Positions 7,573 to 14,251 of a stretch of DNA of 20,969 nt are shown here, piece by piece; position 1 is the stretch's first letter; each line of letters opens with the position of its first letter. A program made the position numbers and the translations under genes. The notes under the pieces were generated by a model that was not told where the DNA came from, searched no databases, and saw only the letters and a program-made list of their open reading frames with translations. The stretch covers positions 1-20,969 of the forward strand of contig JAGSHJ010000008.1 in the NCBI GenBank assembly GCA_023954595.1. Reading direction: 5' to 3'. Origin of the DNA: Bacteriovoracaceae bacterium (GTDB lineage: Bacteria; Bdellovibrionota; Bacteriovoracia; Bacteriovoracales; Bacteriovoracaceae).

Positions 7573-7693
7573 TTTTCAACAAGCAAGCGCTAGTTTTCCA
7601 CAAAGAAAATCCTCGTCAAGTTTTCAACAATTTGGGAATTCAAGGTAAAGAAAATTTAGTACTATCAAGTACTTGCAAAACTTTCTTTCCACA
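7573..7693 (+). other. Cluster of DnaA-box-like 9-mers
   Basis: Plus-strand TTTTCAACA at 7573-7581 and again at 7621-7629, TTTTCCACA at 7594-7602, and CTTTCCACA at 7685-7693. These differ by one or two bases from the DnaA box TTATCCACA, all in the same orientation, and an AT-rich run lies just to the left. The density is suggestive, but no replication gene is nearby and T-rich 9-mers arise easily in AT-rich DNA. Confidence 0.25.
7658..7675. promoter_or_regulatory. Palindrome CAAGTACTTG with a repeated half-site
   Basis: CAAGTACTTG at 7666-7675 is a perfect 10-bp palindrome. The core AGTACT occurs again 10 bp upstream (7658-7663), separated by ATCA. The 12-mer ATCAAGTACTTG recurs with one change (ATCAAGTTCTTG) at 9759-9770 upstream of fliD. 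It could be an operator shared by the two regions. Confidence 0.3.
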
Positions 7694-7760
7694 CCTTACA
7701 ACGCGCCTTCCTAACATAAAGATCATTTAGTAGCTGCGCGAAAGGAGTTTTCCCCAAAAG

Positions 7761-7988
7761 TTATTCTTGCATCGCAAGAAATTCCATCCAGCCATCTTCG
7801 GCCATCGAAACAGCGAAGATGCCATCACTTCTATTGCCGTCTTCAACTACATTGGTAAGAAGTTTAACGCCGCCTTCGGTGTCAACAAATACAAATGGAA
7901 TGTGAGAGGAATAAGAAGCATCAGGAATGTTCTGATAAGAGGAAACGAAGCTTTGAAACAAGTTGTCGCTAAGGGAAGATTTTAACAA
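7761..7988 (-). CDS. Small acidic orphan protein, 75 aa, TTG start
   Basis: I do not recognise this protein. It starts at a TTG (7988-7986) preceded by AAGGAGGT at 8000-7993, a perfect complement to the 16S rRNA tail at 4-nt spacing. A good sigma-70-type promoter lies further upstream. The product is acidic (runs such as DASYSSHIPFVFVDTEGG and VVEDGNRSDGIF), has no signal peptide or membrane segment, and ends in FLAMQE. The opposite strand carries a similar-length open frame without a ribosome binding site, which I take as its shadow. A 7-bp inverted repeat covers the 3' end of the gene. It lies in the same direction as, and downstream of, the polytopic membrane protein, but with its own promoter. 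Function unknown. Confidence 0.65.
   Translation of the reverse strand: MLKSSLSDNLFQSFVSSYQNIPDASYSSHIPFVFVDTEGGVKLLTNVVEDGNRSDGIFAVSMAEDGWMEFLAMQE
7764..7780 (-). terminator. Hairpin over the 3' end of the 75-aa gene
   Basis: TTCTTGC (7764-7770) and GCAAGAA (7774-7780) form a perfect 7-bp inverted repeat with a 3-nt loop. On the minus-strand transcript it ends 1 nt before the UAA and is followed by a poor U run (AAUAACUUUU). It may be a weak terminator or a 3' stabilising hairpin. Confidence 0.35.
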
Positions 7989-8029
7989 TATGACCTCCTT
8001 GCCATATATTAAGTCCCAGTCTCTTTTAA

Positions 8030-8058
8030 ATTGTAAGCAATAACGGAATTCCTAGCAA
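8030..8058 (-). promoter_or_regulatory. Sigma-70-type promoter of the 75-aa gene
   Basis: On the minus strand, TTGCTA (8058-8053) and TACAAT (8035-8030) are separated by exactly 17 bp, close to TTGACA/TATAAT. The start site would fall near 8023, about 35 nt upstream of the TTG start and just ahead of the strong ribosome binding site. It lies in the 104-bp gap after the membrane protein gene. Confidence 0.6.
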
Positions 8059-8092
8059 GAAAATAAAGTTGTAAAACAATAATTACAGCTAT

Positions 8093-9628
8093 TTATATCT
8101 GGTTGATGAACTTAAAGATCTCATCTTCTAGAAACATCTTACCAATGATTCTTACTCGGCCTTCAAAGTGCGAATCCAATAAACATACAAGGATATAAAG
8201 CACATAAATGAGGTTTCTCTTACTTCTCAGTCTACTTATGGACTGAAAGATCCACTCAAGAGGAATAAGGCTGAAGATAGTTAAAATCCACATAGCTGTG
8301 AAGTTTGTTACAAAAATTGGATTAATAATTATGGCCATGAACATCAATAAGGCCAAGCAAAAAAGCAGCTCAGATATCTTTGAATCATCAAAGCTAATAA
8401 GGGAGAATCTCTTCTTCTTACGTCCTAAGAAATAGAACACCATCATCACAAGACCAATCAATCCCACAGAATAGAAGGCCTTGCGCGTAAAGAAGGTCAG
8501 GAAGATATTTTTGATCTCTACAAAGTTAAATGCGTCAAAAACCAATGCTGTCTCAGAGTGAGAGAAGGCCACTGCAACCAAGATAAAGCCACCAAGTGCG
8601 TTATACTTTAGCCACTGTTTTTTATACCAGTCTGTTTTATTTTTAGAGAACAGACTCCACATACCAATTAGCATCGGAGGAAATAAGAAGGCATAGGCCA
8701 CATTTATCATCGCCCCAGTAGCACAAACTAAACCAGTCAAAAGACCACTTCTATAGGTAGAGCTCTTTGAACTCCAAAACAATGCCCATACAAAAAGTAG
8801 AGGAAAAGTATGAGTGTAGCTAGCTAGAAAGTCCTGTGCCAGCACTCTGGAAAATGACCATGAGGATACAACTGCAAAGATACCCAGAATTGCTAATCTT
8901 CTAGCAAAGAAAAACCTGAGTACACAGTAGAACGCCAACAAGAAGATCCCTATTCCATAGATATAGAAATGAAAACTCCAAGCAAGATTAAATAGCTTTG
9001 AGTAATTGTTAAATGGCAGATAGTTCACTGAAAGGAAGTTCCAAATCATACTGTGAACTTCTTCACGCGGATCAAAGTAGAGCTTTAGAGCTTCAATATT
9101 TTGAAATAGCGGCAACTCAGGCAATGAGACTAAGAACATCGCCGCAATCATAACGAGAACAGTACGCTCAAAGTTATCTAGGAATCTAAATTCCCCAAAC
9201 TGCCCGGCCATGGACTCCTCTATAATCTTGCCTCGAGTTGGCCATGAGTAAAAAAGACCAACAGAGATGAAAAAGACCCAGAATCCAATTTCAGTAATCT
9301 GACCAGGTAACATATATAAAATATTAAAAAATAGGATGATGAAAATGTTTCCATTAAGGATTCTATATATGATCCTATCCATGGAAGAATTTGCCCTATA
9401 ATAGATCTTTAATCTGTGATCAATCTCTTTCCCAAGCAAGTACCACTGACCAAGCATGAAGAACATATAGAACAAAAGAGTAAGTGACTGAAAGAATAAG
9501 TTAAGCTGAACTGTATGTTGAAGCCAGATCGGTGCTAGGAAAAATGAAAAATAGGTAACTAGCCGATTTATAAAGAACTTGGATTTGATTTTGAGAAAGT
9601 CTGACTTTTTTTCTAAAGTATTATCCAT
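8093..9628 (-). CDS. Polytopic inner-membrane protein of unknown function
   Basis: A 511-aa hydrophobic protein with roughly ten to twelve predicted membrane helices and a short, charged cytoplasmic N-terminus (MDNTLEKKSDFLKIKSK). Helices are visible at about 22-40, 45-65, 92-110, 114-130 and 155-170. A loop with two acidic/aromatic segments (about 175-225) follows, and then a second block of helices runs to about 490. The layout, large non-helical loop plus HTFPLLFVWALFW-type helices, recalls GT-C lipid-linked sugar transferases or O-antigen polymerase-like proteins, but I see no decisive motif. It is divergent from the flagellar/glycosylation operon, which makes a surface-sugar role plausible and no more. 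Its start codon lies inside a plus-strand sigma-28-like promoter, and no strong ribosome binding site is visible. Confidence 0.8.
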   Translation of the reverse strand: MDNTLEKKSDFLKIKSKFFINRLVTYFSFFLAPIWLQHTVQLNLFFQSLTLLFYMFFMLGQWYLLGKEIDHRLKIYYRANSSMDRIIYRILNGNIFIILFFNILYMLPGQITEIGFWVFFISVGLFYSWPTRGKIIEESMAGQFGEFRFLDNFERTVLVMIAAMFLVSLPELPLFQNIEALKLYFDPREEVHSMIWNFLSVNYLPFNNYSKLFNLAWSFHFYIYGIGIFLLAFYCVLRFFFARRLAILGIFAVVSSWSFSRVLAQDFLASYTHTFPLLFVWALFWSSKSSTYRSGLLTGLVCATGAMINVAYAFLFPPMLIGMWSLFSKNKTDWYKKQWLKYNALGGFILVAVAFSHSETALVFDAFNFVEIKNIFLTFFTRKAFYSVGLIGLVMMVFYFLGRKKKRFSLISFDDSKISELLFCLALLMFMAIIINPIFVTNFTAMWILTIFSLIPLEWIFQSISRLRSKRNLIYVLYILVCLLDSHFEGRVRIIGKMFLEDEIFKFINQI

Positions 9629-9640
9629 AATAACCGATCA
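9614..9640 (+). promoter_or_regulatory. Sigma-28 (FliA)-type flagellar promoter
   Basis: TAAAGTAT (9614-9621), an 11-bp spacer, then ACCGATCA (9633-9640). Against the enterobacterial consensus TAAAGTTT-N11-GCCGATAA this is 7/8 and 6/8, with exact spacing and the CCGAT core intact. It points toward fliD, and overlaps the start codon of the divergent membrane protein gene. Transcription would begin near 9647. Confidence 0.6.
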
Positions 9641-9646
9641 AAATAG

Positions 9647-9719
9647 TACAGTTCAATAAGAACTAAATCCCAACCCAAATCCTAATCTCAGACCCTCTAA
9701 ACAGGGGGTCTTTTTTTTT
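9647..9719 (+). ncRNA. Candidate sigma-28-dependent small RNA or fliD leader
   Basis: Between the sigma-28-like promoter and the terminator lies a segment of about 73 nt with no open reading frame but small-RNA-like layout. It has a 5' hairpin (AGTTC 9650-9654 / GAACT 9660-9664), a C/A-rich region likely to be single-stranded (9665-9690), then the terminator hairpin. Within the single-stranded part, CCCAA (9674-9678) and TCCT (9680-9683) could pair with TTGGG (9835-9839) and AGGA (9828-9831), which cover the fliD start codon and Shine-Dalgarno. The RNA would also be antisense to the 5' leader of the divergent membrane gene. Inference only; no transcript evidence. Confidence 0.45.
9691..9719 (+). 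terminator. Strong intrinsic terminator ahead of fliD
   Basis: GACCC (9691-9695) pairs with GGGTC (9706-9710), and nine T residues follow directly (9711-9719). On the minus strand the same stem has no T tract after it, so it acts on plus-strand transcription. No plus-strand gene precedes it within the window, so it must end a non-coding transcript or attenuate the fliD operon. Confidence 0.8.
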
Positions 9720-9758
9720 AACTACTTAGCCATGTTAACTCATATTGTTCCCTATTGC

Positions 9759-9772
9759 ATCAAGTTCTTGAT
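9759..9772. promoter_or_regulatory. Dyad ATCAAG-TT-CTTGAT upstream of fliD
   Basis: A perfect 6-bp inverted repeat with a 2-bp centre, overlapping the likely fliD promoter zone; GATAAT at 9775-9780 is a plausible -10 but no good -35 stands at the right distance. It shares ATCAAGT-N-CTTG with the palindrome at 7664-7675. Possible operator. Confidence 0.35.
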
Positions 9773-9798
9773 ATGATAATCTAGACTTAGCTCAAGTT

Positions 9799-9831
9799 AA
9801 CGCAGGAAGCGTTTTCAAAGATTCAGGAGGA
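9799..9831 (+). promoter_or_regulatory. Possible CsrA-binding leader of fliD
   Basis: AACGC (9799-9803) and GCGTT (9809-9813) form a 5-bp stem that presents AGGAA in the loop, the layout favoured by CsrA/RsmA. A second GGA lies within the Shine-Dalgarno AGGAGG (9825-9830), about 20 nt on, a spacing that one CsrA dimer could bridge. CsrA control of filament genes is known in other bacteria. No csrA is in the window. Confidence 0.4.
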
Positions 9832-9834
9832 ATA

Positions 9835-11226
9835 TTGGGCATATCTTTTGGTTCGATAAATTCAGGACTTCCTAAAGATATCGTGCAGCAACTTGTAGCT
9901 GCCGAGAAAATTCCTTTGCAAAAAATGAACGAGAAAAAAGACAAGATCAATAGCAAGAAGGCCTTGCTGAACGATCTAACCCAGAGAGTTGAAAACCTCA
10001 AAGGGAACATCTATGCCAATAAAGGTGATAGAAGTTTTCGTGAATTAATGATCAATGTCAGCGGTGAGGGCATCACGGCCAACGTTGATAAAAACATCGC
10101 CGAACCTGGTTCATACCAAATTGAAGTCGTGCAACTAGCTACAAAATCTTCTGCCATTTCAAATGGTGTGGAAGACAAAGACAATACCTACCTTGGTGTT
10201 GGCTATATCACTTATGAACTTCCAAATGGTGATGAAAAAGAAATCTATGTAGACCAAGAACACTCCTCATTAGCAGGAGTAGCAAAACTCATCAATAAAG
10301 ACGCGGAAAATGGAATGAGAGCGAACGTCGTAAACTCCGGCGATGGCAGCGATGAGCCATGGAAGCTCATCATCTCACTTGAAGAAACCGGTGATGACAA
10401 TAAAGCAATATTTCCTAATCTCTACTTGGTTGATGGTGAGGTTGATGTTTGGTTTGACGCTCACAGAGATGCTCAAGATGCCAAAGTAAAGCTTGATGGA
10501 TTCGAGATCGAACTTCCTACAAACCAAGCAACAGAGCTAATCCCAGGGGTCACCTTGGATCTGAAAAAAGCAAAGCCTGGCGAAGAGCTTACAATAGAAG
10601 TCTCCGAAGACGTCGGTAAGATTGCGACTAAGATGCAAGATATCATTAAAAGTATTAATGACGTTCTATCTTTCATTAAAGAACAAAACGCCATGGATGA
10701 GACAACAGACACATCTAGAACTCTCGGTGGTGACATTACACTTCAGACGATCGAGTCAAGAGTTAGAAATGCAATGTTCTCAACGATTAAGACAGACTTT
10801 GGTCCTAGAAGAATTGGTGACTTAGGTGTCACATTTCAAAGAAACGGTCTCATTCAGCTTGATGAGCAGAAGTTTAAAGTAGCATTAGAGAAGAACTATA
10901 AAGAAGTCTCCCAGATAATTGCAGGTACTTATACGATTGAGAACGGGAAGAATAAAGGCTTTGTAGATAACTTAGAAGACGTTGTTAAGGGTGCCTTAAA
11001 AAGGCCCTCAGGAACACTAACAGCAAGAAATGAAGGTCTCAACAGCCAAATCAAGCAGATCGACAGGCGTATTGAGAGCAAGCAGAGACAGATTGAACAA
11101 AAAGAAAGAGTTCTGAAGGCGAAGTTCGCCAGACTCGAAGAAACAATATCAAAAATTAAATCACAAGGTTCTGGATTGGCAGGAATGACCGGCGGCGGTT
11201 TTAATCCAGTTCAGCAATTAGGTTAA
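9835..11226 (+). CDS. fliD: Flagellar filament capping protein FliD (HAP2)
   Basis: FliD forms the pentameric cap at the filament tip and guides flagellin folding outside the cell. The 463-aa product has the FliD N-terminal domain (about 1-105: FGSINSGLPKDIVQQLVAAE, then EPGSYQIEVVQLA). A variable central region follows, then the FliD C-terminal domain (about 215-440) with RTLGGDITLQ and FGPRRIGDLGVTFQRNG, and a terminal heptad helix rich in E/K/R (about 400-445). The start is a TTG preceded by AGGAGG at 4-nt spacing; no better upstream start exists. It heads an operon with fliS and a FliT-like gene, the order seen in many flagellar systems. Upstream sequence offers a terminator, a dyad and a GGA-loop hairpin, so expression is probably controlled after initiation as well. 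Confidence 0.95.
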   Translation: MGISFGSINSGLPKDIVQQLVAAEKIPLQKMNEKKDKINSKKALLNDLTQRVENLKGNIYANKGDRSFRELMINVSGEGITANVDKNIAEPGSYQIEVVQLATKSSAISNGVEDKDNTYLGVGYITYELPNGDEKEIYVDQEHSSLAGVAKLINKDAENGMRANVVNSGDGSDEPWKLIISLEETGDDNKAIFPNLYLVDGEVDVWFDAHRDAQDAKVKLDGFEIELPTNQATELIPGVTLDLKKAKPGEELTIEVSEDVGKIATKMQDIIKSINDVLSFIKEQNAMDETTDTSRTLGGDITLQTIESRVRNAMFSTIKTDFGPRRIGDLGVTFQRNGLIQLDEQKFKVALEKNYKEVSQIIAGTYTIENGKNKGFVDNLEDVVKGALKRPSGTLTARNEGLNSQIKQIDRRIESKQRQIEQKERVLKAKFARLEETISKIKSQGSGLAGMTGGGFNPVQQLG

Positions 11227-11245
11227 CGCTTAAAGGGGTATAGAC

Positions 11246-11650
11246 ATGAGTTACGGATTGGGCGCTTACAAAAAGACATCAGTGCAAACGGCAAGTAAAG
11301 AGCAGATTCTTTTAATGCTCTACCAAGCAGCAATCAAAAACTGTAAAAAGGCAATCGAGTCAATCGATCAAAAAAACATTCCGGCTAAAGGAGTCTACAT
11401 AGGAAAGCTCCAAGATATCGTTATTGAGCTAAATAACAGCTTGGATTTTGATATCGGTGGAGACGTAGCGAGAGAGCTTTCTTCTCTTTATGACTACCTT
11501 CTTTATTCCAGTACACAGGCCAACATCAAAATTGACAAAGAGCCACTAGAAGGCTGTTTAAGTGTTTTAAACACTTTGTATGAAGGTTGGGCACAAGCAG
11601 TTAAGTCGCTTAAGAAAGATCGTGGAGCAGAGTTTAAAAAAGAGGCCTAA
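11246..11650 (+). CDS. fliS: Flagellin export chaperone FliS
   Basis: FliS binds the C-terminus of flagellin in the cytoplasm, preventing early polymerisation and delivering it to the flagellar export gate. The 134-aa helical protein has the family hallmarks: YKKTSVQTASKEQILLMLYQAAIKN (9-33, the helix 1-2 region), then a conserved NNSLDFDIGGDVARELSSLYDYLL stretch (63-86), and a C-terminal helix with GWAQAVKSL. AAAGGGG stands 7 nt before the ATG. It is 19 bp downstream of fliD, and its stop codon overlaps the next start by 1 nt, a sign of coupled translation. Confidence 0.93.
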   Translation: MSYGLGAYKKTSVQTASKEQILLMLYQAAIKNCKKAIESIDQKNIPAKGVYIGKLQDIVIELNNSLDFDIGGDVARELSSLYDYLLYSSTQANIKIDKEPLEGCLSVLNTLYEGWAQAVKSLKKDRGAEFKKEA

Positions 11651-11988
11651 TGCAAAAAAAACATGAAGTGATGTTAAAGGCTGTTAATACGGCCCATGAA
11701 CTTGGAGGCCTTGTTCTAAGTTTGCTTGAAGAGCAAAAATACGAGCAGGCCTTAGGTATTCTTGATAACCGAGCAAGGGTTGTTAACATCATCCTCCACT
11801 TGGATGAGCAGTACGGCCTACCCAGTGATAATAACCAACTAAATCAGTTGTTATCTGAAATTTCCCAAATGGATCAAAAAATTTACGATCTATTAAGCCA
11901 TGAAAAGCTTATAACCCAAAATGAAATTGCAAAAACGCGTAAAAACAAAGAGAATTTCAAAGGGTATAACCTTAACAATTTAAAATAA
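11650..11988 (+). CDS. FliT-like flagellar chaperone
   Basis: A 112-aa, mostly helical protein encoded directly after fliS (stop and start share the A of TAATG). Its size, helical content and place after fliD-fliS match FliT, the chaperone of FliD. The core LEEQKYEQALGILDNRARVV resembles the FliT segment in which a helix with alternating L/E residues leads to an R-R pair. Sequence similarity to FliT is weak in general, so position carries most of the weight. The C-terminus is basic and asparagine-rich (ENFKGYNLNNLK) and may be unstructured. It could instead be a lineage-specific export partner. Confidence 0.55.
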   Translation: MQKKHEVMLKAVNTAHELGGLVLSLLEEQKYEQALGILDNRARVVNIILHLDEQYGLPSDNNQLNQLLSEISQMDQKIYDLLSHEKLITQNEIAKTRKNKENFKGYNLNNLK

Positions 11989-12009
11989 TTTTTAAAAAGC
12001 GAGAAGCTC

Positions 12010-12663
12010 ATGGAAGAACTCAACGCGGACATTGAACTGAAGCAATCCAGAAGTGGAAAAACAGTCCCTGTTGTCGGAGGCATTTACCTGCACTCCATAT
12101 ATAACCCTGAAAAAGAAGCACAGGCCTTTGCTTCCAATTATGAAAATTCAATCAAAGAAAAATCTCACATATTAATGTTAGGTTTAGGCTTTGGATATCA
12201 TGTAGAAGAAGTTGCAAAACTTGCGGCCAAGCATCATGAGTCATTTAAAATCGTGGTTCTAGAGCCAAACTCTAAACTCGTTCAGGCCCACACTGAAGCA
12301 GGTGGTTTTGAGGATTCAAGAATTGAAGTTATCAATGCAAGTGCACCTACTGATGTTTTTGAGAGCTATGAGTTCATTATGTTTCTTTCTCAAAAACCAG
12401 CAATTCTAAGACATGAATCAAGCTTTAATCTTAGCAAGCCCTTCTTCAAAGAGTTTCTAACATTTAAAGCTCCTACAAACATGAATCACTTCAGCGGACT
12501 TATGAGTCATCACGCACAAAAATTCTTCCCAATTAAGGAAGGTAGCGTTGATCAAGCTATAGACTCTGCAAAAACTGCAGGAGGTCTTAAGGACAAAAAA
12601 GATTTCGCTTTTTTCGTTTTAGAGGCCGTTGTTAATTCAGCAAAACACACAACACAAAGGTAA
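12010..12663 (+). CDS. Short Maf-like (motility-associated factor) protein
   Basis: Resembles the N-terminal Rossmann-like half of Maf/DUF115 flagellin glycosyltransferases. It has the lead segment EKEAQAFASNYENSIKEKSH, a glycine loop LMLGLGFGYHVEEVAKLA (56-73), then VVLEPNSKLV at the end of the next strand. Maf enzymes transfer nonulosonic acids or related sugars to flagellin Ser/Thr in Aeromonas, Campylobacter and Clostridium. Those proteins are usually above 500 aa; this one is only 217 aa and the catalytic MAF_flag10 half seems absent. The rest (about 110-217) shows no motif I know. The next gene starts 4 bp after its stop, with the ribosome binding site AAAGGT overlapping the stop codon. 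It may form a complex with the GT9 proteins encoded next. Confidence 0.6.
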   Translation: MEELNADIELKQSRSGKTVPVVGGIYLHSIYNPEKEAQAFASNYENSIKEKSHILMLGLGFGYHVEEVAKLAAKHHESFKIVVLEPNSKLVQAHTEAGGFEDSRIEVINASAPTDVFESYEFIMFLSQKPAILRHESSFNLSKPFFKEFLTFKAPTNMNHFSGLMSHHAQKFFPIKEGSVDQAIDSAKTAGGLKDKKDFAFFVLEAVVNSAKHTTQR

Positions 12664-12667
12664 GTAG

Positions 12668-14251
12668 ATGAAGAATATTCTTGTAACTTGTTTAAAAGAT
12701 GAGGCCAACCTTTTACAGGCCAGTCATTTAATCACCTCAATCGCTAAGGATAATCCACATAACGAGATTTCCATACTTACCTTTCAAGATATTGAGTCTA
12801 GTGCCAAACTTTTAAAAGATGCTCGTCAAGTCTTCACTATTGACCGCTTTAAGGTAGAGCACCTTAAAAATGGCGCCTTATATTCAGACGCATTTGCCCT
12901 AAACACACTTGCCGACTCTTTAGCACCTGTAATGGAGACTGAATGGGACCAGGTTGTAAACTTTGGCAATGATCAAATCTCGGCATATTTAATACCAATG
13001 CTAAATACCACTTCCATTGCTGGAGCACATGTAACAGCTTACGGAAGCGTATCAACTAGTGATCGTTGGTCTTCTTATGCAAACTACTACAGACCTTCTG
13101 GTAGAGAAGTAGAAATTGAGCCACAAACTTGCTCACATCATAGTGCAAAGGTTCCTTTCTCCCATAATGCTGAGAGAATTAATATGAACCAAGACTTCTC
13201 ACTTGTAGCGAATCAAAACTTCGCAAGAATTAGAGCAAGTAAGGGTTCAGAAAATGACTCCATCATTGTTGGTATAAACCTTAACAAGGGAACACTGGGC
13301 GAATCTTTTTCTATGGAAACTCTAGCCGAGCTAGTGGAAACATTAGAGAGCTCTAACGAGTACAAGCCAGTGCTACTAACCAATAGCTCTGATCAAGAAA
13401 AAAAGATTGTTAATGAACTGAATGCACAATTTAACAATAATCTGATCTCAGTTAACATGGACATCACGGCCGCTCCGTCAGTACTTGCAAACTTGGATTG
13501 GCTAATCACAAGACCTAATAGAATCTGCTCCCTAGCAGAAGCAATGGATACAAGAATCATCGAAACCCTAAATGTTGATGAGGTATCAAAGACTTTCAAA
13601 GAGGGATCATTCACAATCAGAGAGCTTGAAAGTTCTCATTCTGTAGACGACATCGTTTTCCTACTTAATCAAGAAAATGAAACGATCCTTCCAATGGGAA
13701 GCAAGCACAGCGACAATAAGGTTTACTCAAGACTCAAAGATAACCTTGGCTTTTTTAAGACCTTAATTCGCGGAGAGATGAATCTTCAAGAAGAACTCAA
13801 ATATCACATCACTCGTGGGTATCATTATGCACTTATGGGCTATGACATCGACGAAGAGCTTCTAAACAACTTGAAGACTCATGCTGATCGTGAGCAACTT
13901 ATGACTTACACAAACCAGTCAAAGGAAGAGCTTACAGAGTGTGTTAAAATACTTCTTGCAACTCTTCGCTCACTACAAAGTGTAAAGCAATCCAATAAGA
14001 ATGCTCCTAAGTTTCTTCAATACCTAGATCGTTTAATCTCTCTTGGTAAAGAGGATATCGCACCAAGAGCAGCTATAAGCCTATTTGAAGCAGCGGTAGA
14101 GAACATCACTTCTACAGATTTTGCGAAGAACTTGGAAGAAATTGAAAAGAATCTTTTCACCCTTAAGGCAGACCTTAAGGTATTAACTAAAATATTTGAG
14201 CACTTGCTTTTGGAAGACAACAGCAACAAAAGGACTCAAAAGGAGCTATAG
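12668..14251 (+). CDS. Degenerate GT9-like glycosyltransferase with helical C-terminal domain
   Basis: A 527-aa protein with the two Rossmann-like halves of family GT9 (heptosyltransferase-like) in about 1-335 and a helical domain in about 350-527. Sequence order fits: first strand ILVTCLKDEANLLQASHLIT, second-domain start SIIVGINLNKGTLGESF, then a strand-loop at LDWLITRPNRICSLAEAMDT. The two key GT9 motifs are altered. The N-terminal G-D pair is EAN (12-14), and the D-S/T-x-x-x-H nucleotide-sugar loop is RPNRICSL (282-289). I therefore suspect it is inactive as a transferase and serves as a partner or scaffold for the canonical paralogue at 14381-16024. Alternatively it binds a different donor. 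The stop TAG shares its G with the next GTG start. Confidence 0.6.
   Translation: MKNILVTCLKDEANLLQASHLITSIAKDNPHNEISILTFQDIESSAKLLKDARQVFTIDRFKVEHLKNGALYSDAFALNTLADSLAPVMETEWDQVVNFGNDQISAYLIPMLNTTSIAGAHVTAYGSVSTSDRWSSYANYYRPSGREVEIEPQTCSHHSAKVPFSHNAERINMNQDFSLVANQNFARIRASKGSENDSIIVGINLNKGTLGESFSMETLAELVETLESSNEYKPVLLTNSSDQEKKIVNELNAQFNNNLISVNMDITAAPSVLANLDWLITRPNRICSLAEAMDTRIIETLNVDEVSKTFKEGSFTIRELESSHSVDDIVFLLNQENETILPMGSKHSDNKVYSRLKDNLGFFKTLIRGEMNLQEELKYHITRGYHYALMGYDIDEELLNNLKTHADREQLMTYTNQSKEELTECVKILLATLRSLQSVKQSNKNAPKFLQYLDRLISLGKEDIAPRAAISLFEAAVENITSTDFAKNLEEIEKNLFTLKADLKVLTKIFEHLLLEDNSNKRTQKEL

Larger units (their letters stand above)
7378..7760. other. Gene-free regulatory stretch (383 bp)
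   Basis: No credible coding sequence is present on either strand; the longest candidates are short and lack ribosome binding sites. It holds the leader of the sigma-54 activator gene, two dyads (7454-7476 and 7658-7675), an AT-rich run at about 7517-7545, and several 9-mers close to DnaA boxes. A possible plus-strand promoter (TTGACT at 7513-7518 with an AT-rich -10 about 16-17 bp on) has no obvious gene to serve. I found no convincing sigma-54 (GG-N10-GC) element. A weak minus-strand promoter candidate is TTGATT near 7566 with GATAAT near 7541 at a long 19-bp spacing. Confidence 0.6.

Noticed and set aside
7378..7760. Sigma-54 promoter upstream of the activator gene
   Set aside because: I looked for GG-N10-GC with TTGGCAC/TTGCA context on both strands; a TTGCA occurs near 7673-7677 but no GG stands at the right distance.
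7767..7985. Plus-strand 72-aa open frame opposite the 75-aa gene
   Set aside because: It starts at a TTG with no ribosome binding site at usable distance, and its composition looks like a mirror of the minus-strand gene, which has a perfect Shine-Dalgarno and a promoter.
9691..9719. Terminator for the minus-strand membrane protein gene or its upstream neighbour
   Set aside because: The T tract is only on the plus strand, and the element lies upstream of that gene's start.
10473..10736. Minus-strand 87-aa frame within fliD
   Set aside because: Serine/valine-rich shadow of the fliD frame, no start signals.
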